From contig JAFAEQ010000029.1 of the NCBI GenBank assembly GCA_023423935.1, positions 124,001 to 188,000 on the forward strand: 64,000 bases of DNA, in the 5' to 3' direction. The position numbers and the translations under genes are program-made. Below the pieces are notes generated by a model. It saw nothing but the letters and a program-made list of their open reading frames with translations. It was not told where the DNA came from and did not search any database. This document shows, piece by piece, positions 1 through 7,633 of this stretch; the first letter of the stretch is position 1; each line of letters opens with the position of its first letter. The stretch comes from Pseudomonadota bacterium (GTDB taxonomy: Bacteria > Pseudomonadota > Gammaproteobacteria > Steroidobacterales > Steroidobacteraceae).

Positions 1-81
1 TGTAGGCTGTAGGCCGGAACAAAGAATGACCTGCGCGAGAACGTGTGAGAGCGATGCCAGCATCGCTGCGAGTCCTGTCTC

Positions 82-193
82 ATTCTTCATCTGGCTAGCG
101 CCCAGGACCTAGCACCTAGTACCTGTTCCGCGTTCGCTTCCCGTAATTCTTCATCTGGCTAGCACCTAGGACCTAGCACCTAGTACCTGCTCC
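82..193. repeat. Two direct copies of a 48-bp CTAG-rich repeat
   Basis: Two near-identical 48-bp units, at 82-129 and 146-193, start with ATTCTTCATCTGGCTAGC and end with CCTAGTACCTG[T/C]TCC. Each is rich in CTAG, a tetranucleotide that is usually rare in proteobacteria. The second unit runs into the 3' end of the permease gene and supplies its TAG stop codon. Related CTAG-rich DNA lies at 3727-3900. Function is unknown. Confidence 0.8.
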
Positions 194-1485
194 AGCCCCA
201 ACACTCCCACGATCCCCACCACTCCGACGATCGTTTCCATCATCGACCAGCTGAGTAACGTTTCCTTCAGGCTCAGATTGAAGTACTCCTTGAACATCCA
301 GAAACCTGAATCGTTCACGTGAGAGAACATGAGGCTGCCCGCGCCGATCGCAAGGATCATGAGATTCGGATCGGCTCCCGTGGCGGTCACGACCGGTGCC
401 ATGATCCCGGCCGCAGTGAGACCTGCGACAGTGGCCGAACCGAGGCTGACGCGAATCAGTGTGCTGATGAGCCAGCCGAGAAACAGTGGATTCACGGGCA
501 GCCCTTCGAGCGCCGTCGAAAGGTCTTCGCTGACGCCCGTATCGACGAATATCTGTTTCAGCGCGCCTGCGCCTGCGACGATCAGCAGAATGACCGCGAT
601 GTCCTTCACTGCGCTGCTGTAGTGATCGGTGAGCTCTCCCAACTTCATGCCGCGGTGGATGCCGAGCGTGAACGTGGCCACGATCAATGCGAACAGCATC
701 ACGATCAAGGGATTGGTCACGAATCGCAGGAATAGCAGTCCGGAAGATTCGTTCGCAGTCGGCGCGGGAAGTGCCGCCGAGCAGGCGATGACTGCGACGG
801 GCAGCAGCGCGACAGCGAACGAATTGAATGCGCCCGGCAGTTGTTCGTCCGGAAGATCCTGCGGCACGAACAGCTGCAACGGCTTGGAATGAAAATGTCG
901 CAGCCGGGTGGCAAACACCGGACCGGCCAGCACCATCGCGGGAACGCCGACGATCAATCCATAGATGAGCGTCGTGCTCATGTTGGCATTGAAGATCGGC
1001 ACCATTGCAGTAGGCGCCGGGTGCGGCGGCAGAAATCCATGTGTCACCGAGAGTGCGGCAAGCAAGGGCACGCCGAGATACACGGCCGGCAGCTTCGATC
1101 GATACACGACCGAGAAGATCAACGGCACCAGCAGCACGAAGCCTACGTTGTAGAACAATGGAATGCCGACGATCAGCCCGGTGAACATCAGTGCCCAGGT
1201 GATGTGTCGCGTGCCGAATGCGCCCATGAGAACCGCAGCGATCTTCTGCGCAGCCCCGCTCTGCGCGATGAGCTTGCCGAACATTGCGCCGATGCAGACG
1301 ATTCCCAGCAACTGACCGAGCGTGCTGCCGACGCCTTTTTCGATCGACGCCGGAATCTCGGTCAGCGGCATGCCCAGCAGCAGCCCGGCAAGAATCGAAG
1401 TCAGAAGGAATGCGAGAAACGGATGAACCTTGAAGCGCGCAATCAAGACGACAAGCGCCGCGATCGAGAGGAACACATACAACAT
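166..1485 (-). CDS. GntP-family permease (gluconate:H+ symporter family)
   Basis: This is a polytopic inner-membrane protein of 439 residues with about 12 hydrophobic segments, the usual size for GntP-family carboxylate or sugar-acid:proton symporters. The family-typical stretch HGFLPPHPAPTA lies near residue 150. I chose the ATG at 1485; a GTG two codons upstream (1491) is the alternative, and neither has a strong ribosome site. The last codons and the stop fall inside a CTAG-rich direct repeat, so the extreme C-terminus may be repeat-derived. The substrate cannot be read from sequence. It borders the purine locus, but no gluconate kinase or dehydratase is nearby, so a link to gluconate is not supported by context. 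Confidence 0.85.
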   Translation of the reverse strand: MLYVFLSIAALVVLIARFKVHPFLAFLLTSILAGLLLGMPLTEIPASIEKGVGSTLGQLLGIVCIGAMFGKLIAQSGAAQKIAAVLMGAFGTRHITWALMFTGLIVGIPLFYNVGFVLLVPLIFSVVYRSKLPAVYLGVPLLAALSVTHGFLPPHPAPTAMVPIFNANMSTTLIYGLIVGVPAMVLAGPVFATRLRHFHSKPLQLFVPQDLPDEQLPGAFNSFAVALLPVAVIACSAALPAPTANESSGLLFLRFVTNPLIVMLFALIVATFTLGIHRGMKLGELTDHYSSAVKDIAVILLIVAGAGALKQIFVDTGVSEDLSTALEGLPVNPLFLGWLISTLIRVSLGSATVAGLTAAGIMAPVVTATGADPNLMILAIGAGSLMFSHVNDSGFWMFKEYFNLSLKETLLSWSMMETIVGVVGIVGVLGLEQVLGARS

Positions 1486-1544
1486 TTCCACGTGTGGAAT
1501 CCCCTGCCTTCTCTTTGTTGTTCGTTGAAGCGAACCGCGACAGC

Positions 1545-2555
1545 TCAGCGAGCTTTCACGATCACGTAATCGTCCGCACTGAAAGCCGGCACCGAGACCG
1601 CATAGAAAGTGAGCGGCGAATCGGCTGCGGCCTGTACCGAGTGCTCGCGTCGCGGCTCGATCACCACCACGCTGTCCACCCGCACCTGATGACTATGCTC
1701 GCCTAACGACACCGTCCCGCGACCTTGCGTGATCAGCAACACTTCTTTCGAGTTCTTGTTATAGCTGGTTGGCATGGCCGTGCCGGGCGCGAGCGTAAAA
1801 GAAGCAACGCTGTAGCTGTCGGTTTTGACGTGGGCCTCGCGCCCGAGGACCTCGCGTAGCTCGATGCCTGGCGCAACATTGATGCGCGGCACTTCTGAAA
1901 GCGCGAATACTTCCGGCGCAGCTGCTGCGGGAACCACATCGCTCGAGGTCGCGGCGGATCGCTCGACGAACTCCGCTCGCGTCAGAGCACGGATCTCCTT
2001 CGTGAACTTTGGATACGCGCGCTCCAGCTCCGTGCGATAGCCCATTTCGAAATCGCTATCCTCGAAGCTCGGCGCAAGCGTGCACCCGAAGAGCGTGTAC
2101 GCATCGGGGACCGCGCGCTGCGGTCTCGCGCCTTGCCATACACCGCGGCGAACCGTGTATTGCGGACGTTGTCCGCTCAGCACATCCGGACCAAGCACGA
2201 CGATCTCGCCGCGGCCGTCGGGATGCAGCAGCAACAGCTCGAGCGGATCGCCGCCGTAGTAGTGCCAGATCTCGTCCGTCTTGAGCCGATGGAGCGCCGA
2301 GAAATCCTCGCGCGTCGCCAACGCATAGATCGCGCTCCCCATCACGTGGGGCACCTGCCCGTAACGATCGATCGAGCCCGGCGCCATTGCATCGTCGCTG
2401 CGATAGGTCAACGCAAACCACGCACCCTCATCCGGAATCTTCTGCATTTCGAGCTGACGGATGATCTGCGCCGCCGTCCCCACGGGCTCGGCCGATACGC
2501 ACGTCCAACCGACGGACAACGCCAGAACCGCGAGCAAGCGTCGAAGCAGGAGCAT
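1545..2555 (-). CDS. Exported two-domain cupin protein (DUF985/Cupin_5 plus Cupin_2)
   Basis: The 336-residue protein starts with a Sec signal peptide (MLLLRRLLAVLALSVGWTCVSA). Residues about 28-170 resemble the Cupin_5/DUF985 family: an AAQIIRQLEM start, HRLKTDEIWHYYGGDPLELLLL and a conserved TLFGCTLAPSFEDSDFEM tail. Residues about 225-325 form a second small cupin barrel with PTSYNKNSKEVLLITQGRG and EPRREHSVQAA, which looks like a Cupin_2 fold. Export to the periplasm is inferred from the leader. No enzymatic role is known for this combination. It lies just downstream of the GntP gene's start, on the same strand, and 205 bp from the divergent nucleoside-phosphorylase-like gene. Confidence 0.75.
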   Translation of the reverse strand: MLLLRRLLAVLALSVGWTCVSAEPVGTAAQIIRQLEMQKIPDEGAWFALTYRSDDAMAPGSIDRYGQVPHVMGSAIYALATREDFSALHRLKTDEIWHYYGGDPLELLLLHPDGRGEIVVLGPDVLSGQRPQYTVRRGVWQGARPQRAVPDAYTLFGCTLAPSFEDSDFEMGYRTELERAYPKFTKEIRALTRAEFVERSAATSSDVVPAAAAPEVFALSEVPRINVAPGIELREVLGREAHVKTDSYSVASFTLAPGTAMPTSYNKNSKEVLLITQGRGTVSLGEHSHQVRVDSVVVIEPRREHSVQAAADSPLTFYAVSVPAFSADDYVIVKAR

Positions 2556-2760
2556 GTGGCACGTCTCTGCAATGAATGGCCGCCGCAGTGTAGCGGATAC
2601 GAATTCAGTGCAGCATGGCAGTTCGCGTGCTCTCTGCGAGCGCGCACGTCCGAAGAGGACCGGAGCTTGGTCGAGACAGAACGTAGCTCCAGCGGCCTGA
2701 GTGTCGTTGGTCGGATTCTTGCAATCTCAACGCTTCGATCCCGATCCTTCGGAGCTGCGA

Positions 2761-3705
2761 ATGCACAGACTGTTTGCAACCCTCCTCGTACTGACGGTCG
2801 CCACAACGCACGCGGGCCAGACGCCAGACAAGTCGACGCACTATCGATCCAACGACCTGATCCTGGGCGCCGTGCCTCAGGAGATCGTTCCTTTCCGCGA
2901 AGCGCTGGGGAATCCGCCGGCCGAATCGCTCTGGGGCATTCCGTACTTTCGCGGCCGCATTGCTGGCAAGCCGGTGGTCGTCGCCATCACGGGCATCGGC
3001 AAGACGTTCACCGGCATGACGAGCACGCTGTTCATTGCAGAGCTCAAGCCACGGCTCGTGCTCATGAGCGGCACAGGCGCTCGAATCAATCCCGACCTGC
3101 GCACCGGCGATGTGATCGTTGCCACCGTCACTCACGAGCACGACTACGGGAGCCTGACGCGCGAGGACATGGTCTATCGACCGATGAACGGCCCGGACAA
3201 TGGCAACGAAGTCCAGAACGCGTTCTCGCCGCCGGCCTCGTGGCTTGCGATCGCGGATCGCGCAATCGCAGAGTACAAAGCCCCGCAAGTACAGGCGAAT
3301 GGTTCGACGTACACGATCAAAGCCCGACGCGGCGTCGTGTCGTCGTCGGACCTGTTCGGCGTCACGCAGGCACGCATCGACACGCTGCGAACGAGGGAAT
3401 CTCTGATCAATTCGCCATTCGCAACCATAGTTGCTTCGCCCACCGAAGCATTTCAACCAGTTGCAAACTTGCGAAGGTCAGGGAAGTCGATAAATCAGAG
3501 CTTCCCTAGATTTCACACCAACATCATGGAAATGGAATCCGCCCCGCTCGCTCATGTGTGTGAAGCGCTGGCAGTCCCATGCCTGATCGTGCGCGCGGGC
3601 AGCAACGTTGCCCAGGAAGCACCGAACGACGACTACCTTCGCCTCGGCCCCATCGCCGCAAAGGAAGCAGCGCGCTTCTCCCTGCACCTGCTGAATTACC
3701 TATGA
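2761..3705 (+). CDS. Exported nucleoside phosphorylase/nucleosidase-fold protein with in-frame MITE-derived insertion
   Basis: This 314-residue protein belongs to the PNP/UDP phosphorylase (MTA/SAH nucleosidase) superfamily. It shows LILGAVPQEIVPFREALG, VVVAITGIGKTFTGMTS, MSGTGARINPDLRTGDVIV and the diagnostic IMEMESAPLAHVCEALAVP, followed by LIVRAGSNVAQEAP. A signal peptide (MHRLFATLLVLTVATTHAG) suggests that it works in the periplasm, cleaving N-glycosidic bonds of nucleosides. I chose the ATG at 2761, preceded by CGGAG at a good distance, over an upstream in-frame start. Between RIDTLR and RFHTNIMEMES there is a 38-residue segment encoded by a 112-bp inverted-repeat element (3395-3506). 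Homologues normally have only a few residues there. The frame is kept, so the protein may still be made. Confidence 0.82.
   Translation: MHRLFATLLVLTVATTHAGQTPDKSTHYRSNDLILGAVPQEIVPFREALGNPPAESLWGIPYFRGRIAGKPVVVAITGIGKTFTGMTSTLFIAELKPRLVLMSGTGARINPDLRTGDVIVATVTHEHDYGSLTREDMVYRPMNGPDNGNEVQNAFSPPASWLAIADRAIAEYKAPQVQANGSTYTIKARRGVVSSSDLFGVTQARIDTLRTRESLINSPFATIVASPTEAFQPVANLRRSGKSINQSFPRFHTNIMEMESAPLAHVCEALAVPCLIVRAGSNVAQEAPNDDYLRLGPIAAKEAARFSLHLLNYL
3395..3506 (+). mobile_element. 112-bp MITE-like element, copy A (inside coding sequence)
   Basis: The element has imperfect terminal inverted repeats: left GGGAATCTCTGAT and right ATCAGAGCTTCCC (12 of 13 pair). A second copy, about 92% identical by eye, lies in opposite orientation at 7418-7529. 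It encodes no protein of its own, which fits a non-autonomous miniature element. The TIR style resembles IS5-group ends, but that is an impression. No clear target-site duplication can be resolved. It adds 38 codons to the host gene without breaking the frame. Confidence 0.78.
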
Positions 3706-3900
3706 ATCCCGCGACCCTGATTCTCCTCTGACTAGCGGACTAGTCGGCTAGCGGACTAGCAGATGCGCCGAAAGGCGCATCGCGCTTGATGGCCGCACCT
3801 GCTGAATTACTTGTGAAGCCCCGACTTTCTTCCTCTGGCTAGCGGACTAGGTGGCTAGCGAACTAGTTGGCCGCAGCTAGCACCGCTAGCTGGCTAGCAA
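3690..3900. repeat. CTAG-rich tract with duplicated gene 3' end
   Basis: Between two convergent genes the motif CTAGCGGACTAG or a close variant occurs repeatedly. The last codons of the nucleoside-phosphorylase-like gene (CACCTGCTGAATTAC) and the following CTAG run recur about 105 bp downstream as CACCTGCTGAATTACTTGTGAAG and CTCTGGCTAGCGGACTAG, so the gene tail has been duplicated in tandem. The minus-strand amidohydrolase stop codon (TAG, 3886-3888) also lies inside a CTAG repeat. Confidence 0.7.
3762..3781. terminator. Terminator-like hairpin with GAAA loop
   Basis: A perfect 8-bp stem, GATGCGCC/GGCGCATC, closes a GAAA tetraloop between the convergent genes ending at 3705 and 3886. There is no long U-tract, so it could stop transcription from either side or simply stabilise 3' ends. 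Confidence 0.5.
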
Positions 3901-5244
3901 TCGACTCGCCAGCTGCTTTGCTCGTTCTGCAACGCTCGGCAGATCGACGGTCATGATTCGTCCCTGATCCACGACGCGCCGACCGTGGATGAAGCTGTAA
4001 TCGACACGATCGATCTGGCAAAAGACGAGCGCCGCGACGAGGTCATGCGCTCCAGCGAAGGCGGGACGATCGATATCGAGCGCGATGAAGTCTGCACACG
4101 CGCCGGGCTCTATGACGCCAATGTCATCTCGACCGAGCACCGCCGCTCCACCGCGCGTTGCGATCTCGAGCGCTTCGCGCGCGGTCATTGCAGCAGCATC
4201 CTCATCGAGCACGCGCGCGATCAGCATCGCTTGCCGCGCTTCGTGCAGAAGATTCGTGGCGTCATTCGAAGCCGCGCCGTCCGCGCCGAGTCCGACAGGT
4301 ACGCCCGCTTGCCGCATCTTGCGAATCGGCGCGAGGCCGCTGGCCAGTCTGAGATTGCTGCATGGACAATGTGCGACGCCCGTGCGCGTGCGAGCGAATA
4401 GATCGATCGCCGCGTCATCGAGCTGAACGCAGTGCGCGTGCCACACATCGGGGCCGACCCAGCCGATGCTTTCGGCCCATGCGCCCGGGGCGAGACCGAA
4501 CTTCTCCATGCTGTACGCCACGTCATGACGGTTCTCGGCGAGATGCGTATGCAGACGCACGCCGTCGTAACTGCGAGCAAGCACCGCGGACTCTCGCATC
4601 AGATCCATCGACACCGAGAATGGCGAGCAGGGCGCAAGCGCAATGCGCAGCATCGAATGCGGCCCTGCATCGTGGTAGCGCTCGATGACACGTTGACTGT
4701 CGCGCAGAATCTCCGCCTCGCTCTCCACCAGCGTGTCCGGCGGCAATCCGCCCTGACTTTCACCCACACTCATGCTGCCGCGGCACGGATGAAAGCGCAG
4801 GCCCACCTCCTGCGCCGCCCTGATCTCCGTATCGAGCGTCACGTCGTTCGGGTAGAGATACAAATGATCGCTGGAGGTGGTGCAGCCCGAGAGGATCAAC
4901 TCTGCCGCGCACAGTTGCGTGCTCGCATGCACCCCCTCGGACGTAAGCCGCGACCAGAGCGGATAGAGCACCTTCAACCATTCGAACAGAGAACAGTTCT
5001 GCGCCTGCGGCACGACGCGAGTGAGCGATTGAAAGAAATGATGGTGCGTGTTGACCAGGCCCGGCAGGACCACGTGGCGATCCTGCAGGTCCAGAACTTC
5101 GTCGGCCTGCGGCGCAGGATCCCGCATGCTGCCGATCGCATCGATCGAGTGATCGCGAACGAGCATCCACGCCTGGCGCAGCTCCTCACGCCGGGCGTTC
5201 ATCGTCACCAGCGTGTGGATGTTCCTGATCAACAGCGTCGACAT
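3886..5244 (-). CDS. Amidohydrolase, 8-oxoguanine deaminase-like
   Basis: This 452-residue cytosolic amidohydrolase belongs to the TrzA/AtzA/guanine-deaminase group. It has the metal-binding NTHHHFFQSLTR near residue 65, HTHLAEN, a WHAHCVQL strand, GVAHCPCSNLRL and the Asp-bearing GLGADGAASND. The overall sequence matches proteins annotated as 8-oxoguanine deaminase, which convert 8-oxoguanine to urate. That assignment is homology-based and a related purine or pterin could be the substrate. The start at 5244 lies only 15 bp after the stop of the upstream NUP gene, so it is likely the third gene of an operon with the two NUP genes. It has no signal peptide. Confidence 0.82.
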   Translation of the reverse strand: MSTLLIRNIHTLVTMNARREELRQAWMLVRDHSIDAIGSMRDPAPQADEVLDLQDRHVVLPGLVNTHHHFFQSLTRVVPQAQNCSLFEWLKVLYPLWSRLTSEGVHASTQLCAAELILSGCTTSSDHLYLYPNDVTLDTEIRAAQEVGLRFHPCRGSMSVGESQGGLPPDTLVESEAEILRDSQRVIERYHDAGPHSMLRIALAPCSPFSVSMDLMRESAVLARSYDGVRLHTHLAENRHDVAYSMEKFGLAPGAWAESIGWVGPDVWHAHCVQLDDAAIDLFARTRTGVAHCPCSNLRLASGLAPIRKMRQAGVPVGLGADGAASNDATNLLHEARQAMLIARVLDEDAAAMTAREALEIATRGGAAVLGRDDIGVIEPGACADFIALDIDRPAFAGAHDLVAALVFCQIDRVDYSFIHGRRVVDQGRIMTVDLPSVAERAKQLASRLLAS

Positions 5245-5259
5245 GGATCCGCGAGGCGT

Positions 5260-6330
5260 CTACTCGCTGGCTGTCGGAATCGAGCTTTCGTACTTGGACC
5301 AGTTTCCCACGAGCTCCTGCACGACTCGATTGCCGATCTGATACGCGGCTTCGATCGCCGGCATGCCCTGCTCTGGATACGGCGCAGTCGTGCTCCAGGC
5401 TGCGGTCTTGCCTTTCGGCGGCATCGTGTAGTTGCTTGCGGTGCGCAGTACCAGCACGCGCTGCAGGTCGACGAGGCCCGTGCGCGACAGGCGTCGCAGC
5501 GCCGTCATCGTTCCAGTGTCTTCCATGTTGGTCATCATGAAGTTGAACTCGGGCCCGGCCTGGAGTTTCACCCAGTCGTTGGCCCATCCGTTCATCTTCT
5601 CGCCATGCCAGTACGTGCTCGATGCGAGACTCTCGCCCATCGTTACGAACGGCGGTTTCATTGCATTCTCGTAACCGGTGAACTGCGCGCGGAATTCGGC
5701 GATGCCGTCACTATCCGCGACGGGATGATCCTTGGTCAGCTCGAACGCCCAACGCACCAGTCCTGGATTCAACGGGAAGTTGATCGTATCGACCGTCCAG
5801 CCGTCGGCCTTGTCGTTCGGCTTCTTGGCGCCGAGCGGCAGGAATCCGTACGGCCATTCGCTCGGAATTTCGCGCGCATCGATCTCATACAGCAGATCGC
5901 CATCGACGACACTTCGCGCCCACGCCGCGGTACCGAGCGACACGTCGAGCGGATCGCCGCCCGCGATGCCGGCGACCAGCCAGTACGCCTGCGACAGATC
6001 GAAGCGCGTATCGGTGCCGAGCGCCATGATCGATGCGGTCGCATTCGTAATGCCGCCACCTGTGCAGATTGCGAGCACGCCCTGATCGTTCATTCGCAGC
6101 TCGTATTCGCCGAGCGGAAATGGCAATGACTTGTCGAGGTTGCCGCGCTCGATCCAGAGCTGGAACTCACCGGGCGTATCGCCCGTGATGTTGCCGGTCT
6201 CGTACATCGAAACCACGACGACCTTGACGGGAATTTTTTCCTGAGTCGCCGCGGCAGGTGCAGGTGCCTGCTTCGAGCAGGCAGCAAGGCAGATGACGCT
6301 CGCGCACGAGACGAGTACTGAAGTCTTCAT
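5260..6330 (-). CDS. NUP-family protein (purine nucleoside permease family), lipoprotein
   Basis: The 356-residue protein has a lipoprotein signal peptide with lipobox LAAC, so it should be anchored in a membrane facing the periplasm. The body resembles the NUP family, distant relatives of the nucleoside phosphorylase fold: IPVKVVVVSMYETGNITGD, GEFQLWIERG, YWLVAGIAGGDPLDVSLGTAAW, MTNMEDTGTMTAL and LRTASNYTMPP. Family members were named permeases from yeast and Candida work, but these exported bacterial forms have no membrane segments and might bind or cleave nucleosides. The ATG at 6330 is one base past the stop of the upstream paralogue, which implies translational coupling. Its paralogue lies immediately upstream. 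Confidence 0.8.
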   Translation of the reverse strand: MKTSVLVSCASVICLAACSKQAPAPAAATQEKIPVKVVVVSMYETGNITGDTPGEFQLWIERGNLDKSLPFPLGEYELRMNDQGVLAICTGGGITNATASIMALGTDTRFDLSQAYWLVAGIAGGDPLDVSLGTAAWARSVVDGDLLYEIDAREIPSEWPYGFLPLGAKKPNDKADGWTVDTINFPLNPGLVRWAFELTKDHPVADSDGIAEFRAQFTGYENAMKPPFVTMGESLASSTYWHGEKMNGWANDWVKLQAGPEFNFMMTNMEDTGTMTALRRLSRTGLVDLQRVLVLRTASNYTMPPKGKTAAWSTTAPYPEQGMPAIEAAYQIGNRVVQELVGNWSKYESSIPTASE

Positions 6331-6331
6331 G

Positions 6332-7384
6332 TCACTCACTCGCGGTTGGCGTACGGTCGCGATACACATTCCACCGGCTCACGATCTCATTGACCACGGC
6401 GCTGCCGACCACATACGCCGCTTCGATCGATGCGCCCAGGCCCGCATATCCTTCATTCTCTTTGAGCAGATGTTCGGCAGCGCTCATGCCAGGCGGTGGC
6501 ATGGTGTAGTTGCTCGCGGTGCGCAGCACCATCATGCGGTCCTTGTTCACTTTGCCGGTCGGATGCAGATAGGTCATGGACTGGAAGCTGCCGGTGTCTT
6601 CCATCGCCGAGGTGACGAAGTTGCCCTTGCCTTCGGTCCAGTAGCTCACCCAACGCTCGGCCCACTCGTTGAGGATCTTGCCGTGCCAGAAGGTCATCCC
6701 GGCCAGATTGTCGCCCTTCAGCACGAATGGTGGCTTCTGCGCGTTCGGATAGCCGTTGAAATGCGAGCGCGTCTCCTGCAGTCCTTCGTTGTCCGGCAGC
6801 TTGATGCCGCGAGTCAGTTGATACGCCCACTCGGTGAGATCCGGGTTCAGACGGAACATCTCACCGGTCGGGGCTGGTTTGTTTGGGTCGTAGGGTTTCC
6901 TGGTGTAGCGCGCGAAGTACCCGGTCGGCCAATCGGCCGGAATCTCGCGCGGATCGATCTCGTGTGCGAGATCGCCATCGACCAGGTACTCGGCCCAGGC
7001 AGCGGAGCCGATCGACGCATCCGCAGGATCGACGCCTGCGATGCCGACCACGAGCCAGTACGCCTTCGACAGATCGAAACGCGGATCCAGCCCGAGTGCC
7101 ATCACCGCGGTTGCAGAGTTCGCAGTGCCGATTCCGGTCACCATGCCGAGCACACCCGTCCTGGGATTCAGATACAGGTCATGGTGATGTGCAAACGGAA
7201 TACGCGTGTCGAGCTTCTGCCGCTCTTTCCACAACTGGAACTCGCCAGCCATATCGCCGGTGTCCTCTCCGATCTCGAACATGGTGACCACGACCACCTT
7301 GATCGGGATCGGCGCATCGGCCGCAGAAGCGTTGGAACTCAGCAGCACGATGAGCGCCGCGAAAGAAGCGAGGAGTTTGATCAT
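6332..7384 (-). CDS. NUP-family protein (purine nucleoside permease family), secreted
   Basis: This 350-residue NUP paralogue has a Sec signal peptide (MIKLLASFAALIVLLSSNASA) and no lipobox. It shares with its neighbour the IPIKVVVVTMFEIGEDTGD start, GEFQLWKERQKLD, YWLVVGIAGVDPADASIGSA, SAMEDTGSFQSM and RTASNYTMPPPG, and both proteins end in PTASE. The pair probably arose by tandem duplication, after which one copy became a lipoprotein. It is the first gene of a three-gene run (NUP, NUP, 8-oxoguanine-deaminase-like). Its upstream region contains a MITE-like element only 34 bp before the ATG, so its expression signals may have been altered or replaced. Confidence 0.8.
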   Translation of the reverse strand: MIKLLASFAALIVLLSSNASAADAPIPIKVVVVTMFEIGEDTGDMAGEFQLWKERQKLDTRIPFAHHHDLYLNPRTGVLGMVTGIGTANSATAVMALGLDPRFDLSKAYWLVVGIAGVDPADASIGSAAWAEYLVDGDLAHEIDPREIPADWPTGYFARYTRKPYDPNKPAPTGEMFRLNPDLTEWAYQLTRGIKLPDNEGLQETRSHFNGYPNAQKPPFVLKGDNLAGMTFWHGKILNEWAERWVSYWTEGKGNFVTSAMEDTGSFQSMTYLHPTGKVNKDRMMVLRTASNYTMPPPGMSAAEHLLKENEGYAGLGASIEAAYVVGSAVVNEIVSRWNVYRDRTPTASE

Positions 7385-7417
7385 GATTGAAAGCGCGACG
7401 TTGCGGAATTTGAGTTA

Positions 7418-7529
7418 GAGAAGCTCTGATTCATCGACTTCCCTGACCTTCGCGTGCCTGCAACTGGTTGAAATGCTTCGGCAGGCGAAGCAACTAGGGT
7501 TGCGAATGGCGAATTGATCAGAGATTTCT
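7418..7529 (-). mobile_element. 112-bp MITE-like element, copy B (upstream of NUP operon)
   Basis: This copy is inverted relative to copy A at 3395-3506 and about 92% identical by eye. Terminal repeats are recognisable as AAGCTCTGAT at 7421-7430 and ATCAGAGATT at 7517-7526. It lies in the 249-bp gap between the TonB-dependent receptor gene and the first NUP gene. In the antisense reading it encodes the same LINSPFAT-type peptide as copy A, which reflects sequence identity and not a gene. Confidence 0.78.
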
Positions 7530-7596
7530 TGAGTCGCGAGCGCCACTGGAAGACGCCGTGCGCCCCTGCACACACGACCGGTTGAGACATCGAGCC

Positions 7597-7624
7597 GTCA
7601 GGCGGAAAGCTCCTTCCGCCTGAC
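7597..7624. terminator. Hairpin downstream of the TonB-dependent receptor gene
   Basis: A perfect 11-bp stem, GTCAGGCGGAA/TTCCGCCTGAC, with a 6-nt loop sits 9 bp after the receptor stop codon. It lacks a strong U-tract. It probably attenuates or ends the receptor transcript before the NUP operon. Confidence 0.6.
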
Positions 7625-7633
7625 GAGCATCGA

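Noticed and set aside
166..2555. A gluconate catabolic operon at the left edge
   Set aside because: No gluconate kinase, dehydratase or regulator is present, and the second gene is a two-cupin protein of unknown role.
4432..6129. A 565-codon plus-strand open frame
   Set aside because: It runs antisense to the amidohydrolase and NUP genes, which have clear motifs and signal peptides. The frame itself has no recognisable domain.
7381..7590. A 69-codon frame encoding LINSPFAT-type sequence
   Set aside because: The sequence is that of the MITE-like element and resembles copy A only because the DNA repeats.
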